DNA of 64,000 bases from contig JAXLRF010000004.1 of NCBI GenBank assembly GCA_046331225.1, forward strand, positions 124,001 through 188,000. Direction: 5' to 3'. A model generated the notes under the pieces. It saw only the letters and a program-made list of their open reading frames with translations, searched no databases and had not been told where the DNA came from. Origin of the DNA: VFMC01 sp046331225. Lineage in GTDB: Bacteria; Actinomycetota; Acidimicrobiia; Acidimicrobiales; Ilumatobacteraceae. The translations under genes were made by a program, and so were the position numbers. This document shows, piece by piece, positions 17,314 to 26,496 of the stretch (position 1 is its first letter; the number at the start of each line of letters is the position of its first letter).

Positions 17314-18074
17314 GGCAACTCGAGCCGGTGCGCGGCGAGCAGTGCGTCGTCCGCGAGCACGGTCGGCGTGGCGCCGTCGGCCACCACCCGTCCGGCGTCG
17401 AGGATCACCGAGCGTTCGCACAGCTCGAGCGCGAACGGCAGGTCGTGGGTGACGACCAGCGTGGTGATCGAGCGTTCGGCGGTGAGCGAGCGCATCACCT
17501 CGACGAGTTCGCGCCGCGACCGTGGATCGAGGTTGCTCGAGGGTTCGTCGAGCACCAACACGTCGGGTTGCATCGCCAGCACCGTCGCCACCGCCACGCG
17601 GCGACGCTCGCCCATGCTGAGGTGCTGCGGGTGGCGGTCGGCCACGTGGGCCATGCCCACCGCGGCGAGCGCCTCGTCGACCCGGTGGGCGAGCTCGTCG
17701 CCGGTGATGCCGAGGTTGGCGGGGCCGAAGGCGACGTCGGCGCGCACCGAGGGCATGAAGAGCTGGTCGTCGGGATCCTGGAACACGAGGCCGACCCGCC
17801 GACGGATCTCGCGCAGACCGGATCGGTCGCGGGTGTCGACCGGTCGGCCGCCGATGCGCACCGCGCCCGCCGTCGGGCGGTGGATGCCGTTGAGATGCAG
17901 CACCAGGGTGGTCTTGCCGGCTCCGTTGGGTCCGAGCACGGCGACGTGCTCGCCGGCCGCGACCGTGAGGTCGACGCCGTCGAGCGCGACGTGGCCGTCG
18001 GGATGCGCGAAGCGCAGTCCCTGCACCTCCACAGCGTGTGGGACGGCGTGTGGGACGGCGTGTGGTCGGGTCAT
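17205..18074 (-). CDS. cbiO: ECF transporter energising ATPase (CbiO/NikO)
   Basis: This 289-residue ABC ATPase drives the Ni/Co ECF transporter. Walker A is GPNGAGKTT, the Q-loop is VFQDPDDQLF (typical of EcfA/CbiO), the signature is LSMGERRRVAVA (LSGGQ variant) and Walker B is VLVLDEPSSNLD, followed by H-loop VVTHD. It is the last gene of the cbiM-N-Q-O operon, with its ATG overlapping the cbiQ stop (ATGA). The N-terminus contains three PHAV units encoded by 12-bp tandem repeats. A 30-residue Pro/Ser tail extends past the usual end and overlaps the convergent membrane gene by 109 bp. Confidence 0.93.
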   Translation of the reverse strand: MTRPHAVPHAVPHAVEVQGLRFAHPDGHVALDGVDLTVAAGEHVAVLGPNGAGKTTLVLHLNGIHRPTAGAVRIGGRPVDTRDRSGLREIRRRVGLVFQDPDDQLFMPSVRADVAFGPANLGITGDELAHRVDEALAAVGMAHVADRHPQHLSMGERRRVAVATVLAMQPDVLVLDEPSSNLDPRSRRELVEVMRSLTAERSITTLVVTHDLPFALELCERSVILDAGRVVADGATPTVLADDALLAAHRLELPYGFDRSLLRATDHTTAPAPSAPPIDDSARSNNVSP

Positions 18075-18847
18075 CGCGCCACCAGTGCCGCCACGGCGAT
18101 GGCCGTCGCGGCCGCCGCGGCGATCGCCAGCCCCGGCACGGCGCGCGGCGACACCTCGGCTGTCGGCGCGTCGAGCACGTGGGCGGGCATCGACCCGGTC
18201 CAGCCGCGCGACGCCATCGCCACCTGTACGCGCTCGCCGCGCTCGTAGCTGCGGACGAACAGCGCGCCGAGGCCGCGAGTGAGTGCGCCCACCTGCCAGA
18301 GCCAGCGAGGGTCGTCGCCGCGCGACATGCGCGCGATGCGCATGCGCCGCTGCTCGTCGGCCACGAGGTCGCCGTAGCGGAGCATGAACGTCATGGTGCC
18401 GGTGACGACCTGCGGGAGCCGCAGCCGTTCGAGTCCGCCGATCAGGGCCACGTCGGGCACCGTCGACACGAGCAGGCCGGAGGCGGCGACGCCCAGGGTG
18501 CCCTTGGCGACGATCGCCCAGGCGCCCCACAGCCCGGCCTCGGAGAGCCGCACCGGACCGAGGTGGACGAACGGCCCGCGCCCGGCGATGGGCAGGGCGA
18601 CGGCGAACGCGACGAACGGCACCTCGAGCACCAGTCGCGAACGCAGCGTCCGGGCCGGCACGCGGAGGACGACGGCACCGATGACGACGAGCAGTGCGAG
18701 ACCGCCGAAGGCCCAGACGGCGTCGCGAGGGGTGGCGACGACGGCCGCCACGAACACACACGTCGCGACGATCGCCGCCGCGGCGGGAAGCGCCACCGTG
18801 CCGGACGAGCGGTCGTGGGCGTGGGCGTGCCCGTGCCCGCCGCTCAC
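18071..18847 (-). CDS. cbiQ: ECF transporter transmembrane subunit (CbiQ/NikQ)
   Basis: A 258-residue T-subunit that couples the ATPase to the substrate-binding subunit. It starts at GTG 18847 overlapping the upstream PDGLE gene stop (GTGA). After a His-rich start (SGGHGHAHAHD), it has 4-5 membrane helices. The cytoplasmic coupling helices carry the family motifs ARMSRGDDP and AMASRGWTG, which dock on the ATPase. The His-rich N-terminus may hold Ni or Co at the cytoplasmic entrance (inference). It is tightly coupled to both neighbours. Confidence 0.88.
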   Translation of the reverse strand: MSGGHGHAHAHDRSSGTVALPAAAAIVATCVFVAAVVATPRDAVWAFGGLALLVVIGAVVLRVPARTLRSRLVLEVPFVAFAVALPIAGRGPFVHLGPVRLSEAGLWGAWAIVAKGTLGVAASGLLVSTVPDVALIGGLERLRLPQVVTGTMTFMLRYGDLVADEQRRMRIARMSRGDDPRWLWQVGALTRGLGALFVRSYERGERVQVAMASRGWTGSMPAHVLDAPTAEVSPRAVPGLAIAAAAATAIAVAALVAR

Positions 18848-19221
18848 GCCGGCCGTGCGGCGTCGGTGACGGACGACGGCGATCGGCGACGCCGGACCGC
18901 GACCCACGCGAGACCGGTGGCGGCCGCCATCGTGACGACGACGCCCGCCGCGCCCGCCAGGCCGGTGCTCCAGGTGGTGTCGTCGATGCCGGACACGGCG
19001 TAGTCGGCGAGCGGACCGTCGCCCAGTGCGTGCGCACGTTCGCCGCGGTCGATGCCCGTGTCGGCCGCCACCTTCTCGAGCCCGTCGGGCGCCGAGCTCG
19101 CTCGAGGCGCCACCACGAAGACCATCACGGTGACGATCGCCGCGACGCCGGCGACGAACCATCCCCCGTGGCGACGTCGCACCGTCACGGTCGCGGCCGC
19201 CGTCGAGAACTCGGGGTTCAT
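18844..19221 (-). CDS. PDGLE-domain accessory subunit of Ni/Co ECF transporter (NikN/CbiN-like)
   Basis: A 125-residue protein with two membrane helices (GWFVAGVAAIVTVMVFVVAP and AGAAGVVVTMAAATGLAWVAV). The extracytoplasmic loop between them begins with the diagnostic PDGLEKVAADTGI. PDGLE proteins accompany CbiM-type subunits in nickel (NikMN) and some cobalt ECF transporters. The start ATG overlaps the cbiM stop and the stop overlaps the cbiQ start, each by 4 bp. The neighbouring hydrogenase cluster favours nickel. Confidence 0.87.
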   Translation of the reverse strand: MNPEFSTAAATVTVRRRHGGWFVAGVAAIVTVMVFVVAPRASSAPDGLEKVAADTGIDRGERAHALGDGPLADYAVSGIDDTTWSTGLAGAAGVVVTMAAATGLAWVAVRRRRSPSSVTDAARPA

Positions 19222-19904
19222 CGTGCGACCGCCACGGCGTCGGGCGCGACGACCGGAGCGGCGAGGTCGCGTGCGCCGTGCACCAGATCGGGCCGCGTGG
19301 CGATGACGGCGGACACGGTCATCGCGGTGATGACGCCCTCGCCGATGCCGATCAGCACGTGCACACCGATCATCGACGCAGCGACGCGACCGAGGCCGAC
19401 GGCGCCGTTGCCCCCCAGCGCGTACTCGACACAGAAGACGATCGACGCGAGCACGGGCGCCAGCGCGGCGGCGATGCCGGCCGAGGTGACGACGCCGGCG
19501 TGGGTGCGGGGCAGCACGGCGCGGAGCAGTCGGAAGATGCCGTAGCCCGCGAGCGCTCCGACGAGGGCCATGTTGACGACGTTGAGTCCGAGGGCCGACA
19601 GCCCGCCGTCGGCGAACAGCAGGCCCTGGACGAGCAGCACCACGCTGACGGCCATCGCGCCCGCCCAGGGACCAACCAGGACGGCGGCCAGCACGCCGCC
19701 GAGCAGGTGGCCACTGGTGCCCGCCGCGACAGGGAAGTTGAGCATCTGGGCGGCGAACACGAACGAGGCGGTGAGCCCGATCATCGGGACCTGCCGCTCG
19801 TCGAGCGTCGTTGCAGCGCCGGATGCAGACGCCGACGCCGGCGGCGCGACGGCCCCGGCACCGGTGACGTCCGGCCCGTCGATGAAACCGTCGGGGATGT
19901 GCAT
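19218..19904 (-). CDS. cbiM: ECF transporter substrate-binding membrane subunit (CbiM/NikM)
   Basis: A 228-residue S-component. ATG 19904 yields the mature N-terminus MHIPDGFID, in which the amino group, Met-His backbone and His side chain bind Ni or Co in this family. The alternative ATG at 19913 (MCRMHIP) would spoil that site and is rejected. About 7 membrane helices follow; GTSGHLLGG carries the second metal-binding His and AQMLNFPVAAGTSGH is the family signature. An Ala/Ser-rich insert after MHIPDGFIDGPDV is unusual. It is the first gene of the four-gene transporter operon, 33 bp downstream of a Fur-like gene on the same strand. Confidence 0.92.
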   Translation of the reverse strand: MHIPDGFIDGPDVTGAGAVAPPASASASGAATTLDERQVPMIGLTASFVFAAQMLNFPVAAGTSGHLLGGVLAAVLVGPWAGAMAVSVVLLVQGLLFADGGLSALGLNVVNMALVGALAGYGIFRLLRAVLPRTHAGVVTSAGIAAALAPVLASIVFCVEYALGGNGAVGLGRVAASMIGVHVLIGIGEGVITAMTVSAVIATRPDLVHGARDLAAPVVAPDAVAVAR

Positions 19905-19937
19905 GCGGCACATCGTACGTTGCGACCAGGTCGCAAA

Positions 19938-20405
19938 TCAAGGGTCAGTTCGCGGGATCCTCGCGTCGACGCAGCCGCTGCACCGGCGTGGCTCGACGAT
20001 CGCGAAGTGCGAGCCGTGGAGCACCAGGTGTAGTCGCGAGCGAGGGTGCGCCGGGCCGTGTCGGTACGGCGGGGGGACGGCGATGTGTCGACCGCAGATC
20101 TCGCAGACGACGTGTCGGAGCTCGGCCGAGATGGCCGTGCGCTCGTAGATCGCCGGCCCGTGCGAAGGTGCACGTGGCGCACGACGCCGATCTCCTCGAG
20201 CAGTGCGAGCGTCCGGTACACGGTGCTGACGTGCACGTCGTCGAGCGACTCGGCCAGCTCGTCGGCGGTGAACGCCCGCTGCTTCGAGCGCACGGCGTCG
20301 AGGATCTCGCGTCGTGTGGTGCCGACGGTTAAGCTCTGTCCGTCCTCGCGCAGCCGCGACGATCGCTTCGGGGTCGACCAGGTCGCCGGCGTGCCGCCGG
20401 CGCAC
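19938..20405 (-). pseudogene. Fur-family metalloregulator, frameshifted (Nur/Zur-like)
   Basis: Fur features occur in two or more frames. DPEAIVAAA...DGQSLTVGTTRREILDAV, then TADELAESL, HVSTVYRTLALLEEIGVV (recognition helix) lead in. In another frame come HGPAIYERTAISAELRHVVCEICGRHIAVP and HGSHFAIV...CSGC. Two CxxC pairs suggest the structural zinc site. Position between hypB and the Ni/Co transporter suggests a nickel-responsive regulator (Nur), an inference. Frame changes fall near 20165 and 20035. The start is taken as GTG 20405, but a His-rich stretch just upstream could belong to this gene or to hypB. Single-base sequence error is likelier than decay. Confidence 0.7.
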
Positions 20406-21255
20406 GGTGTCCGCGCCCCCGCGTGGTGGTCGTGGTGGTCGTGGTGGTGGTCGTGGGGTGCCGCGCTCGTGGGCGGTGTCGTGCGTGGCGCTGGTGAGCC
20501 AGCCGCACACCTCGTCGAGCCGTGCGGTGCGCGCGGACGTCTCGATCTTGCGCACCCCGGGATTGACGTCGCGCAGGTTGGCGTAGAAGCGCCCGAGGTC
20601 GAAGTCGAGGTGCGGCAGGAGGTCGGTCTTGTTGACGATCACCACGTCGGCCGACCGGAACATCACCGAATTGCCAGGCGGCTTCTCCACTCGCCCTCGG
20701 TGACAGAGGAGCACCATCAAGCCGACGTCCTCGCCGACGTCGAACTCGGCCGGGCAGACCAGGTTGCCGACGTTCTCGATGACGACGAGGTCGAGCTCGT
20801 CGAGCGGCAGGCGAGGCGGGGCCGACCGCACCATCGGCGCATCGAGGCCTCGCCGCAAGCCGTTCGCCGATGATGACCAGCCAGGTCGGCTTCACCCGCA
20901 GCAGGCGCGGCGTCGATCGAGGTCTCGATATCCGCAACTTCGACGACGCCGGCGCGCGGCGTTGCGCTGCAAGGCTTCGAGCACGGCGCGGCAGCAGTAC
21001 GGCGCCGGGCGGCGGCATGGTGCGAAGGCCGCCGATGAGCAGCGAAGTCGGCTTCGGTATCGTCGGCCTTTCGCGATCCGTTCTCGCGAGGATCTTCTCG
21101 AGCACGTCGGCGCGCAGGCCACCGGTCTCGTACCCCGGTGATCGCCGACGTGTGACGTCGTGCGCGTGATCGTGATCGTGATCGTGGTGGTGGTCGTCCT
21201 CGTCGTGGTCGTGCTCGTGAGCCGTGCCGTCGGCGTGGTAGTGGAACCGACCCAT
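20406..21255 (-). pseudogene. hypB: Hydrogenase nickel-incorporation GTPase HypB, frameshifted
   Basis: HypB is the G3E-type GTPase that delivers nickel to the large subunit. ATG 21255 gives a His-rich nickel-storage N-terminus (MGRFHYHADGTAHEHDHDED, then repeated HD/HH). In successive frames follow GYETGGLRADVLEKILA, IETSID, DAPMVRSAP, LDELDLVVIENVGNLVCPAEFD, VMFRSADVVIVNKTDLLPHLDFD and RFYANLRDVNPGVRKIETSA. The P-loop region near 21000 is scrambled by indels. A second His/Asp run (HDHHHDHHDHH) lies at the 3' end near 20425-20456. The ATG overlaps the hypA stop. The gene end is uncertain. Confidence 0.85.
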
Positions 21256-21615
21256 CAGGAACCTCCGGTGGGGACGAGATCGAGCGAGGTGAGCTGCAGT
21301 TCCTCGCCGGCCACGACGGCGACGTCGGTCGAGCGCAACCGCAGCGGAACACGGGGACGGCGAGCGTGGTGGGCCGCGCCGCACGCCCGGCAGTCGATGA
21401 CCGCAGGGATGTCCGCGCACCTGCAGCACCAGGCCCTCGGAAAACGGTGCCGGTCGACGACCTCCCGAGAAGCGCAGGGTGTCGGGCACCACCTGACGCA
21501 GGTGGCCGACGTCGAGGTGGACGACCGCGAGGCGCAGCGGCCGTCGGCGTGGCGTTCGACCAACGAGGCGATCGAGGTGCCAGATCGAGAGCTCGTGCGC
21601 AGCTGCAACGTACAT
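21255..21615 (-). pseudogene. hypA: Hydrogenase nickel-incorporation protein HypA, frameshifted
   Basis: HypA is a small Ni/Zn metallochaperone that works with HypB. Family pieces in three frames are AHELSI (normally MHELSI, Ni-binding His) near 21605, TSIASLVERHADGR, VHLDVGHLRQVVPDTLRFS, DIPAVIDCRACGA (first zinc CxxC) and ELQLTSLDL near the end. The second zinc pair is blurred by an indel. ATG 21615 encodes MYVAAAHELSI; in homologues Met directly precedes His, so the true start may be a few codons in. TGA overlaps the hypB ATG. Confidence 0.82.
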
Positions 21616-21624
21616 GCGGCCGGG

Positions 21625-22538
21625 TCATCGCTCGCCCCGCACGAACGCAGCCCCGCAGGGTCCCGCAGACTCGCGCCCGTCGCCGACCAGGTCCTCGACG
21701 AACCGTTGGGCCGACGTCGGCAGCGGCTCGCCGTCGCGGACCACGACGTGCCAGGGCTTGCGCAGCGGCGTGGCGTCGGTGCGGATCGTGGTGAGCACCC
21801 GGTTGCCGATCGCCTCCTTCACCGCCTCGGCCGGGAGCAGCGCCACACCGAGTCCGGCCTCGGCAGGCGTTGGATGGCGGCGTTCGAGCCGATCGGCAAC
21901 GTGGCCGGCATCACCCCGAGCGGCGTCATCACCTCGTCGGTCGCGGCACGGGTGCTCGAGCCGTCCTCGCGCACGAGCCAGGTCGCGTCGCCCACCTTGC
22001 CGCTCCACACCATGCCGGGTTTGGCGACGAGGACGAACTCGTTGGGTCGTGTCGCCACCGAGACGAACCCGGCCGACCCCGGTGGTCCGCGTGCTGATTG
22101 CGACGTCGATCACCCAGTCGTTGAGCAACTGCCAGATGCGGGCCCGGTTGGCGACCTCGAGCGTGAAGGTCAGGTCGGGTCGTCGCTCGCGCACCCGTGC
22201 GAGCTGCGGCATCAGCATGTGGTCGGCCGGCGCGGTGGTGGCCCCGAGGCGCACCGGCGTCGACGGCCTCGTGCTGCGCGAACCTGCGGCTGGCCGCGAT
22301 CGCCTCGTCGGCCAGGCCGAGCATCACGCGGGCGTAGCGCTCGAAGGTGCGACCGGCGTCGGTGAGCTCGATGCCCCGGCCGGCTTTGGTGAACAGCTCG
22401 ACGCCCACCTCGCGTTCGAGCGGCGCGAGGCTCGCCGACACCGCGGGCTGCGACACCACCAGCTGTTCGGCGGCGCGCCGCACCAGGCCGAGCTCGGCGA
22501 CGATCCGCGAACACCTGGAGTTGATGGATCGTGAGCAA
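21625..22538 (-). pseudogene. LysR-family transcriptional regulator, frameshifted
   Basis: A LysR regulator read in pieces. TTG 22538 gives LLTIHQLQVFA; next come VAELGLVRRAAEQLVVSQPAVSASLAPLEREVGVELFTKAGRGIELTDAGRTF (the wHTH) and a dimerisation helix. The effector domain spans MPQLARVRERRPDLTFTLEVANRARIWQLLNDWVIDVAI, PNEFVLVAKPGMVWSG and GLGVALLPAEAVKEAI. It lies 10 bp upstream of hypA on the same strand and is divergent from the hydrogenase structural genes, the classic LysR position. It probably controls the hydrogenase operon; the inducer is unknown. At least four frame changes are seen. Confidence 0.8.
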
Positions 22539-22568
22539 CGTGCTGGCCCCACAGCCGTCGCAGCCCGA

Positions 22569-22632
22569 CCGACTCATGGCGAAACCACAGTCGGTGGGCT
22601 GCAGAACGCACTCAATGGACGGAGCCGTCCGT
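22569..22632. promoter_or_regulatory. Divergent control region with two inverted repeats (candidate LysR operator)
   Basis: The 194-bp gap 22539-22732 separates lysR from the hydrogenase operon. CCGACT (22569-22574) and AGTCGG (22589-22594) form a dyad with 14-bp spacing. GGACGG (22617-22622) and CCGTCC (22625-22630) form a second, tighter dyad. Spacing fits LysR-type sites loosely. Individual bases here may be wrong, because the flanking genes carry indels. Confidence 0.4.
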
Positions 22633-22732
22633 TTCGCTGGCCCACTACGAACCACGTCAAGGGGGCGACGCCCGCGCCGCACGGTGCGAGCCCGGTCTGG
22701 GGAACGAACCAGCACAGGGAGGGGACCTGTCG

Positions 22733-23249
22733 ATGACCACGTTCGAAGTGGAGATCGCGCCCCGCAGAGGTCGAACGGTTGGTGGAGCGGCTCGCCGAGC
22801 CCGCGCACTCCGCGGCCCTGCACGTTGCTCGACAACATCGAGCTGCTCGCCGTGATGGTGAACGGGCTCGACGGCCTGGCCCGCAAGGGCGAGGTCATCG
22901 GCGACACCCTCGGCGGTGCTGCTGGTGCGTGCCGCCGGTCGTGCCACCGGCCTCGACGTGCGCACCGCAAGCCAGCAGCTCGCGACCCTGATCCCGACGC
23001 TGGCCGAGGCGTCGCCGGCGATCCGGATCCTCGAAGTCGCCGATCGTCGAGCCCGAGCCGATCGCCGTGCTGAGCGAGGCGGCCGAGGCGCTGGTGAAGG
23101 GCCTGCAGGCCGCCCAGCAGAACCAGACCAGGTCGGCCTGCGCGGCTTGCTGAAGGCCACCAAGGACGAGGACGTGCAGCGCGGCCTCGGCCTGGATGGT
23201 CGCGAGGTCTTCCGGCCGCGACCCTGAAGACCAAGCGCCGAGCGCCTGA
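22733..23249 (+). pseudogene. DUF1641-like hydrogenase-associated protein, frameshifted
   Basis: The first gene of the hydrogenase operon. ATG 22733 (MTTFEVEIAP) follows the good ribosome-binding site AGGGAGGGG. Pieces in different frames read ERLVERLAEPAHSAALH, LDNIELLAVMVNGLDGLARKGEVIGDTLG, LLVRAAGRATGLDVRTASQQLATLIPTLAEASPAIRILE, IAVLSEAAEALVKGLQAAQQNQ, VGLRGLLKATKDEDVQRGLG. The helical LDNIELLA/DGLARKGE pattern and RGLL-A-KDEDVQRGLG ending match DUF1641 proteins, which occur next to hydrogenases and formate dehydrogenases. Role unknown; a membrane-association or electron-transfer partner is possible. The stop probably overlaps the small-subunit start. Confidence 0.65.
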
Positions 23250-24245
23250 CCCGAACCACACGCAAGGAGACACCCGCCAGCGGCCTCATCTGGCTCCAGG
23301 CCGGCGCCTGCAGCGGCAACACGATCTCGCTGCTCCAGGCCGAAGAGCCCACCGTCATCGACCTGCTCACCGACTTCGGCGTCGAGCTGCTCTGGCACCC
23401 GTCGCTCGGCCCCGAGCTGGGCGAGGCGGTGCAGGCGATCCTCGCCGACCTCGTGTCGGGTGCGAAGCCGCTCGACATCTTCGTCGTCGAGGGCACCGTG
23501 GTGCAGGGCCCCAACGGCTCCGGCCAGTGGACATGTTCGCCGGCCGTCCCGCAATGGTGGATCAAGGATCTCACGTCGGTCGCCTCGATCGTGGTGGGCG
23601 TCGGCGACTGTGCGGCGTTCGGTGGCCTGCCGACAGTGCCGCCCAACCCGACCGAAGTCGACCGGCCTGCGGTTCCCACCGCGAGGTGAAGGGTGGCTTC
23701 CTCGGCAAGGACTGGGTGAGCAAGGCCGGTCTGCCGGTGATCAGCATCCAGGTTGCCCGGCGCACCCCGACTGGATCAGCCAGATCGTGATGGCCGTCGC
23801 CACGGGCCGCGCCGGCGACCTGACGCTCGACAATGCCACCGCCCGAGCACGCTGTTCACGACGTTCACGCACAACGGCTGCACCCGCAACGGCTTCTTCG
23901 AGTACAAGCAGTCGACCACCGAGTTCGGCCAGGGCACCCGTACCGGCTGCCTGTTCTGAGCTCGGCTGCTGGTAACCCGATGACCCGGTCGTCGTGCAAC
24001 CGGATCCTGTGGAACCGCCAGTCGTCGAAGACCGCGCCGGTCACCCGTGCCTCGGCTGCACCGAACCACCAGTTCCCGCACGACGACCTCATGCCGGGCA
24101 CCGTGTTCAAGACGGTGAAGGTCTCGGAGCGTCATTCCGCGGCCAGTCTGCCGACGGGTGCCGACCACCTGACCTACCTGGCCGCCGCTGCGCGCCCGCA
24201 CGCCCGGCCCCGCAGTGGGCCAAGGAAGACATGTTCGTCGTCTGA
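23246..24245 (+). pseudogene. hhyS: [NiFe]-hydrogenase small subunit (group 1h-like), frameshifted
   Basis: This is the iron-sulfur electron-transfer subunit. In alternating frames: LIWLQAGACSGNTISLLQAEEPTVIDLLTDFGVELLWHPSLG, then LDIFVVEGTVVQGPNGSG, VASIVVGVGDCAAFGGLPTVPPNPT, GGFLGKDWVSKAGLPVI, PGCPAHPDW, FTTFTHNGCTRNGFFEYKQSTTEFGQGTRTGCLF, HPCLGCTEP. These supply the Cys/Asp/His ligands of the clusters. There is no N-terminal twin-arginine signal, as in actinobacterial high-affinity enzymes. Start is uncertain: CTG at 23246 stands where an ATG overlapping the previous TGA is expected. Stop is TGA 24243-24245. At least six frame changes occur. Confidence 0.88.
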
Positions 24246-24298
24246 CGAGCGACCATCCGCGAGCACGAAGCACGAACGAAGCGAGAAGGAACGACGAC

Positions 24299-25896
24299 AT
24301 GACCGTCATGGACAACAAGCCGATCGACCTCGAGGTGAGCCCGCCGAGCGTCGAGGGCGATCTCGACCTACGGGTGAAGATCACCGACGGCGTGGTGACC
24401 GAGGCCTGGACCGAAAGCCCTGATGTTCCGCGGCTTCGAGATCATCCTGGCGGCAAGGACCCGCAGGCGGGCCTCATCGCGCGGCGCCTGCGCTCTGCGG
24501 CATCTGCGGTGGCAGTCACCTCTCCACCAAGGCCTGCCGCGCTCGACACGGCGTGGAAGACGTCACCCCGAGCACCGCGATCCTCATCCGCAACATCGCC
24601 CAGGCGTGCGAGACGCTGCAGTCGATCCGCGCTGGTTCTACGCCGCTGTTCGCGATCGACCTCGTCAACAAGAAGTACGAAGGCGAAGGACTACGACGAG
24701 GCCGTGCGCCGGTTCGCGCCGTTCGTCGGCGAGAGCTACGAGCCGGGTGTGTGCTCGGCCTGGCTCGGTCGAGGTATGCGCGATCTTCGGTGGGCAGTGG
24801 CCGCACTCGAGCTTCATGATCCCCGGTGGTGTGATGTCGCGCCGACGCTCACCGACATCCGTTCGATCGCGATCCTCGACTACTGGCGCCGGTGGTTGGA
24901 GGGCCGCTTCCTCGGCTGCTCGATCGAGCGCTACCGCGAGATCAAGACCTACGAGCAGCTGATGGAGTGGTGCGGCGGAGAACGAGTCACAGCACAACAG
25001 CGACCTCGCGTTCTTCATCCGTTACTCGCGCGGCGCCGGCGCCGACCAGTACGGCCAGGGCTACGGCAACTACCTGGCGACCGGCACCTTCTTCGAGCCG
25101 AGCCAGTACGCCACGCCCACGATGGGGTCGCAACAACGCTGATCCGCGCTCGGGTGTGCGCACCGAACGGCGTCGACCACGAGTTCGACCACCTGCAGGT
25201 CACCGAGGACGTCACCCACTCGTATTTCCAAGGGCACCGGATCGCTGCACCCGTGGGAGGGCGTGACCGATCCGACCCGGCCGAGGGCAAGGCGCAGGGC
25301 AAGTACACGTGGGCCAGGCGCCCCCGCTACGACGTGCCCGGCCAGGGCCACGTCCCGCTCGAGGTGGGTCCGCTCGCCCGGCAGATGGTGGCCGGCAATC
25401 CGGAGCGCAACCCGTGGCAGGACTACGACCCGCTGATCCGCGACATGTATCAGAAGATCGGGCCGAGCATCTTCCTGCGCAACTTCGCCCGCCTGCCGCA
25501 AGGGCAACGGTACTACGAGATGACCCGCCGCTGGATCGACCGGGTCGGTCTGCGACCGCTTCTACATCAAGCCGGTCGGCGCAGATCGGGCAAGGAGCTT
25601 CGGCTGACCGAGGCCGCCGCGGTGCGCTGTCGGACTGGATCGTGATCGAGAACGGCAAGATCGCCAACTACCAGGTGATCACCCCGACGGCCTGGAACAT
25701 CGGGCCAAGGACGGCAAGGAGGCCAACGGGCCGATGGAGCAGGCCTTCGTCGGTGCACCCGTCGAGGACCTCCACGACCCGATCGAGCTGGGCCACGTGG
25801 CCCGCGGCTTCGACAGCTGCATCGTCTGCACCGTGCACGCCTACGACGGCAAGACCGGCGGAGACGGCGCAGTTCAAGGTCAACGGGATGCTCTAG
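24299..25896 (+). pseudogene. hhyL: [NiFe]-hydrogenase large subunit (group 1h-like), frameshifted
   Basis: The catalytic subunit holding the NiFe(CN)2CO site. ATG 24299 has GAAGGA upstream. Frames in turn read KPIDLEVSPPSVEGDLDLRVKITDGVVTEAW, FRGFEIIL, LCGICGGSH (L1 ligands), DVTPSTAILIRNIAQACETLQSI, FVGESYEPG, FGGQWPHSSFMIPGG, EGKAQGKYTW, RYDVPGQGH, GPLARQMVAGNPERNPW, then FDSCIVCTVH (L2 ligands) plus a 20-residue tail ending FKVNGML, which the maturation protease would remove after the His. Clear single-base events: +C 24420, -G 24453, +C 24538, -C 24627, +G 24682, +G 25232, -C 25604, -C 25620, -C 25705. Confidence 0.9.
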
Positions 25897-26021
25897 GGCA
25901 GCCCGTCCGTCACCGGGGCCATGACGGTGACGGCACGTTCGAGGGCGACCGTCCTCGGCATGCCGGCAACGCATCGCCCTCAACGCCCATCCACAACCTG
26001 AATGCATCGAGACGGTGAGGC

Positions 26022-26496
26022 ATGACACTGATCATCGGATGCGGCAACCTCCTCCGTGGCGACGACGCCGTCGGCCCGGTGGTGGTTCGTCGTCTGCTCG
26101 ACCGGGGGCTCCCGGCGGGCGTCGAAGTGGCCGACGGCGGCACGGGCGGCATGGACGTCGCGTTCCGCATGCGCGGCGCCGGCGCGTGGTGCTGGTCGAC
26201 GCCACCTCGAAGATGGCGATCCCGGCTCGATCTACCGGATGCCGGATGAGGACGTCGAGCAGTTGCCACCGCTCGACGGGATCAACCTGCACAGCTTCCG
26301 CTGGGACCGCGCTCGCCTTCGGCCGCTGGGTGCTGAAGGACGACTACGACGACATCGTCGTGTACCTGATCGAAGCGGCGAGCTTCGGTTTCGGTGATCC
26401 GCTCGGCGAGCGGCGGTCGAGGCGGCCGTCGACGAGCTCGTCGACCACCTGCTGCAGGTGCCGGCCGACCCGGCGCCGGCCGGGACCGGATCGTGA
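26022..26496 (+). pseudogene. Hydrogenase maturation protease (HyaD/HycI family), frameshifted
   Basis: This is the endopeptidase that clips the C-terminal tail of the large subunit after nickel insertion. ATG 26022 gives LIIGCGNLLRGDDAVGPVVVRRL, the family opening with the GN-L-R-DD-G motif and Ni-sensing Asp. It then shifts frame to VVLVDATS-DGDPGS-YR, followed by LPPLDGINLHSFRW (His ligand), ALAFGRWVLKDDYDDIVVYLIEAASFGFGDPL and VEAAVDELVDHLLQVPADPAP. Length (about 155 residues) fits the family. Frame changes fall near 26190, 26310 and 26415. The 124-bp gap before it (25897-26021) shows only GAGACGGTGAGG as a weak RBS. Confidence 0.85.
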
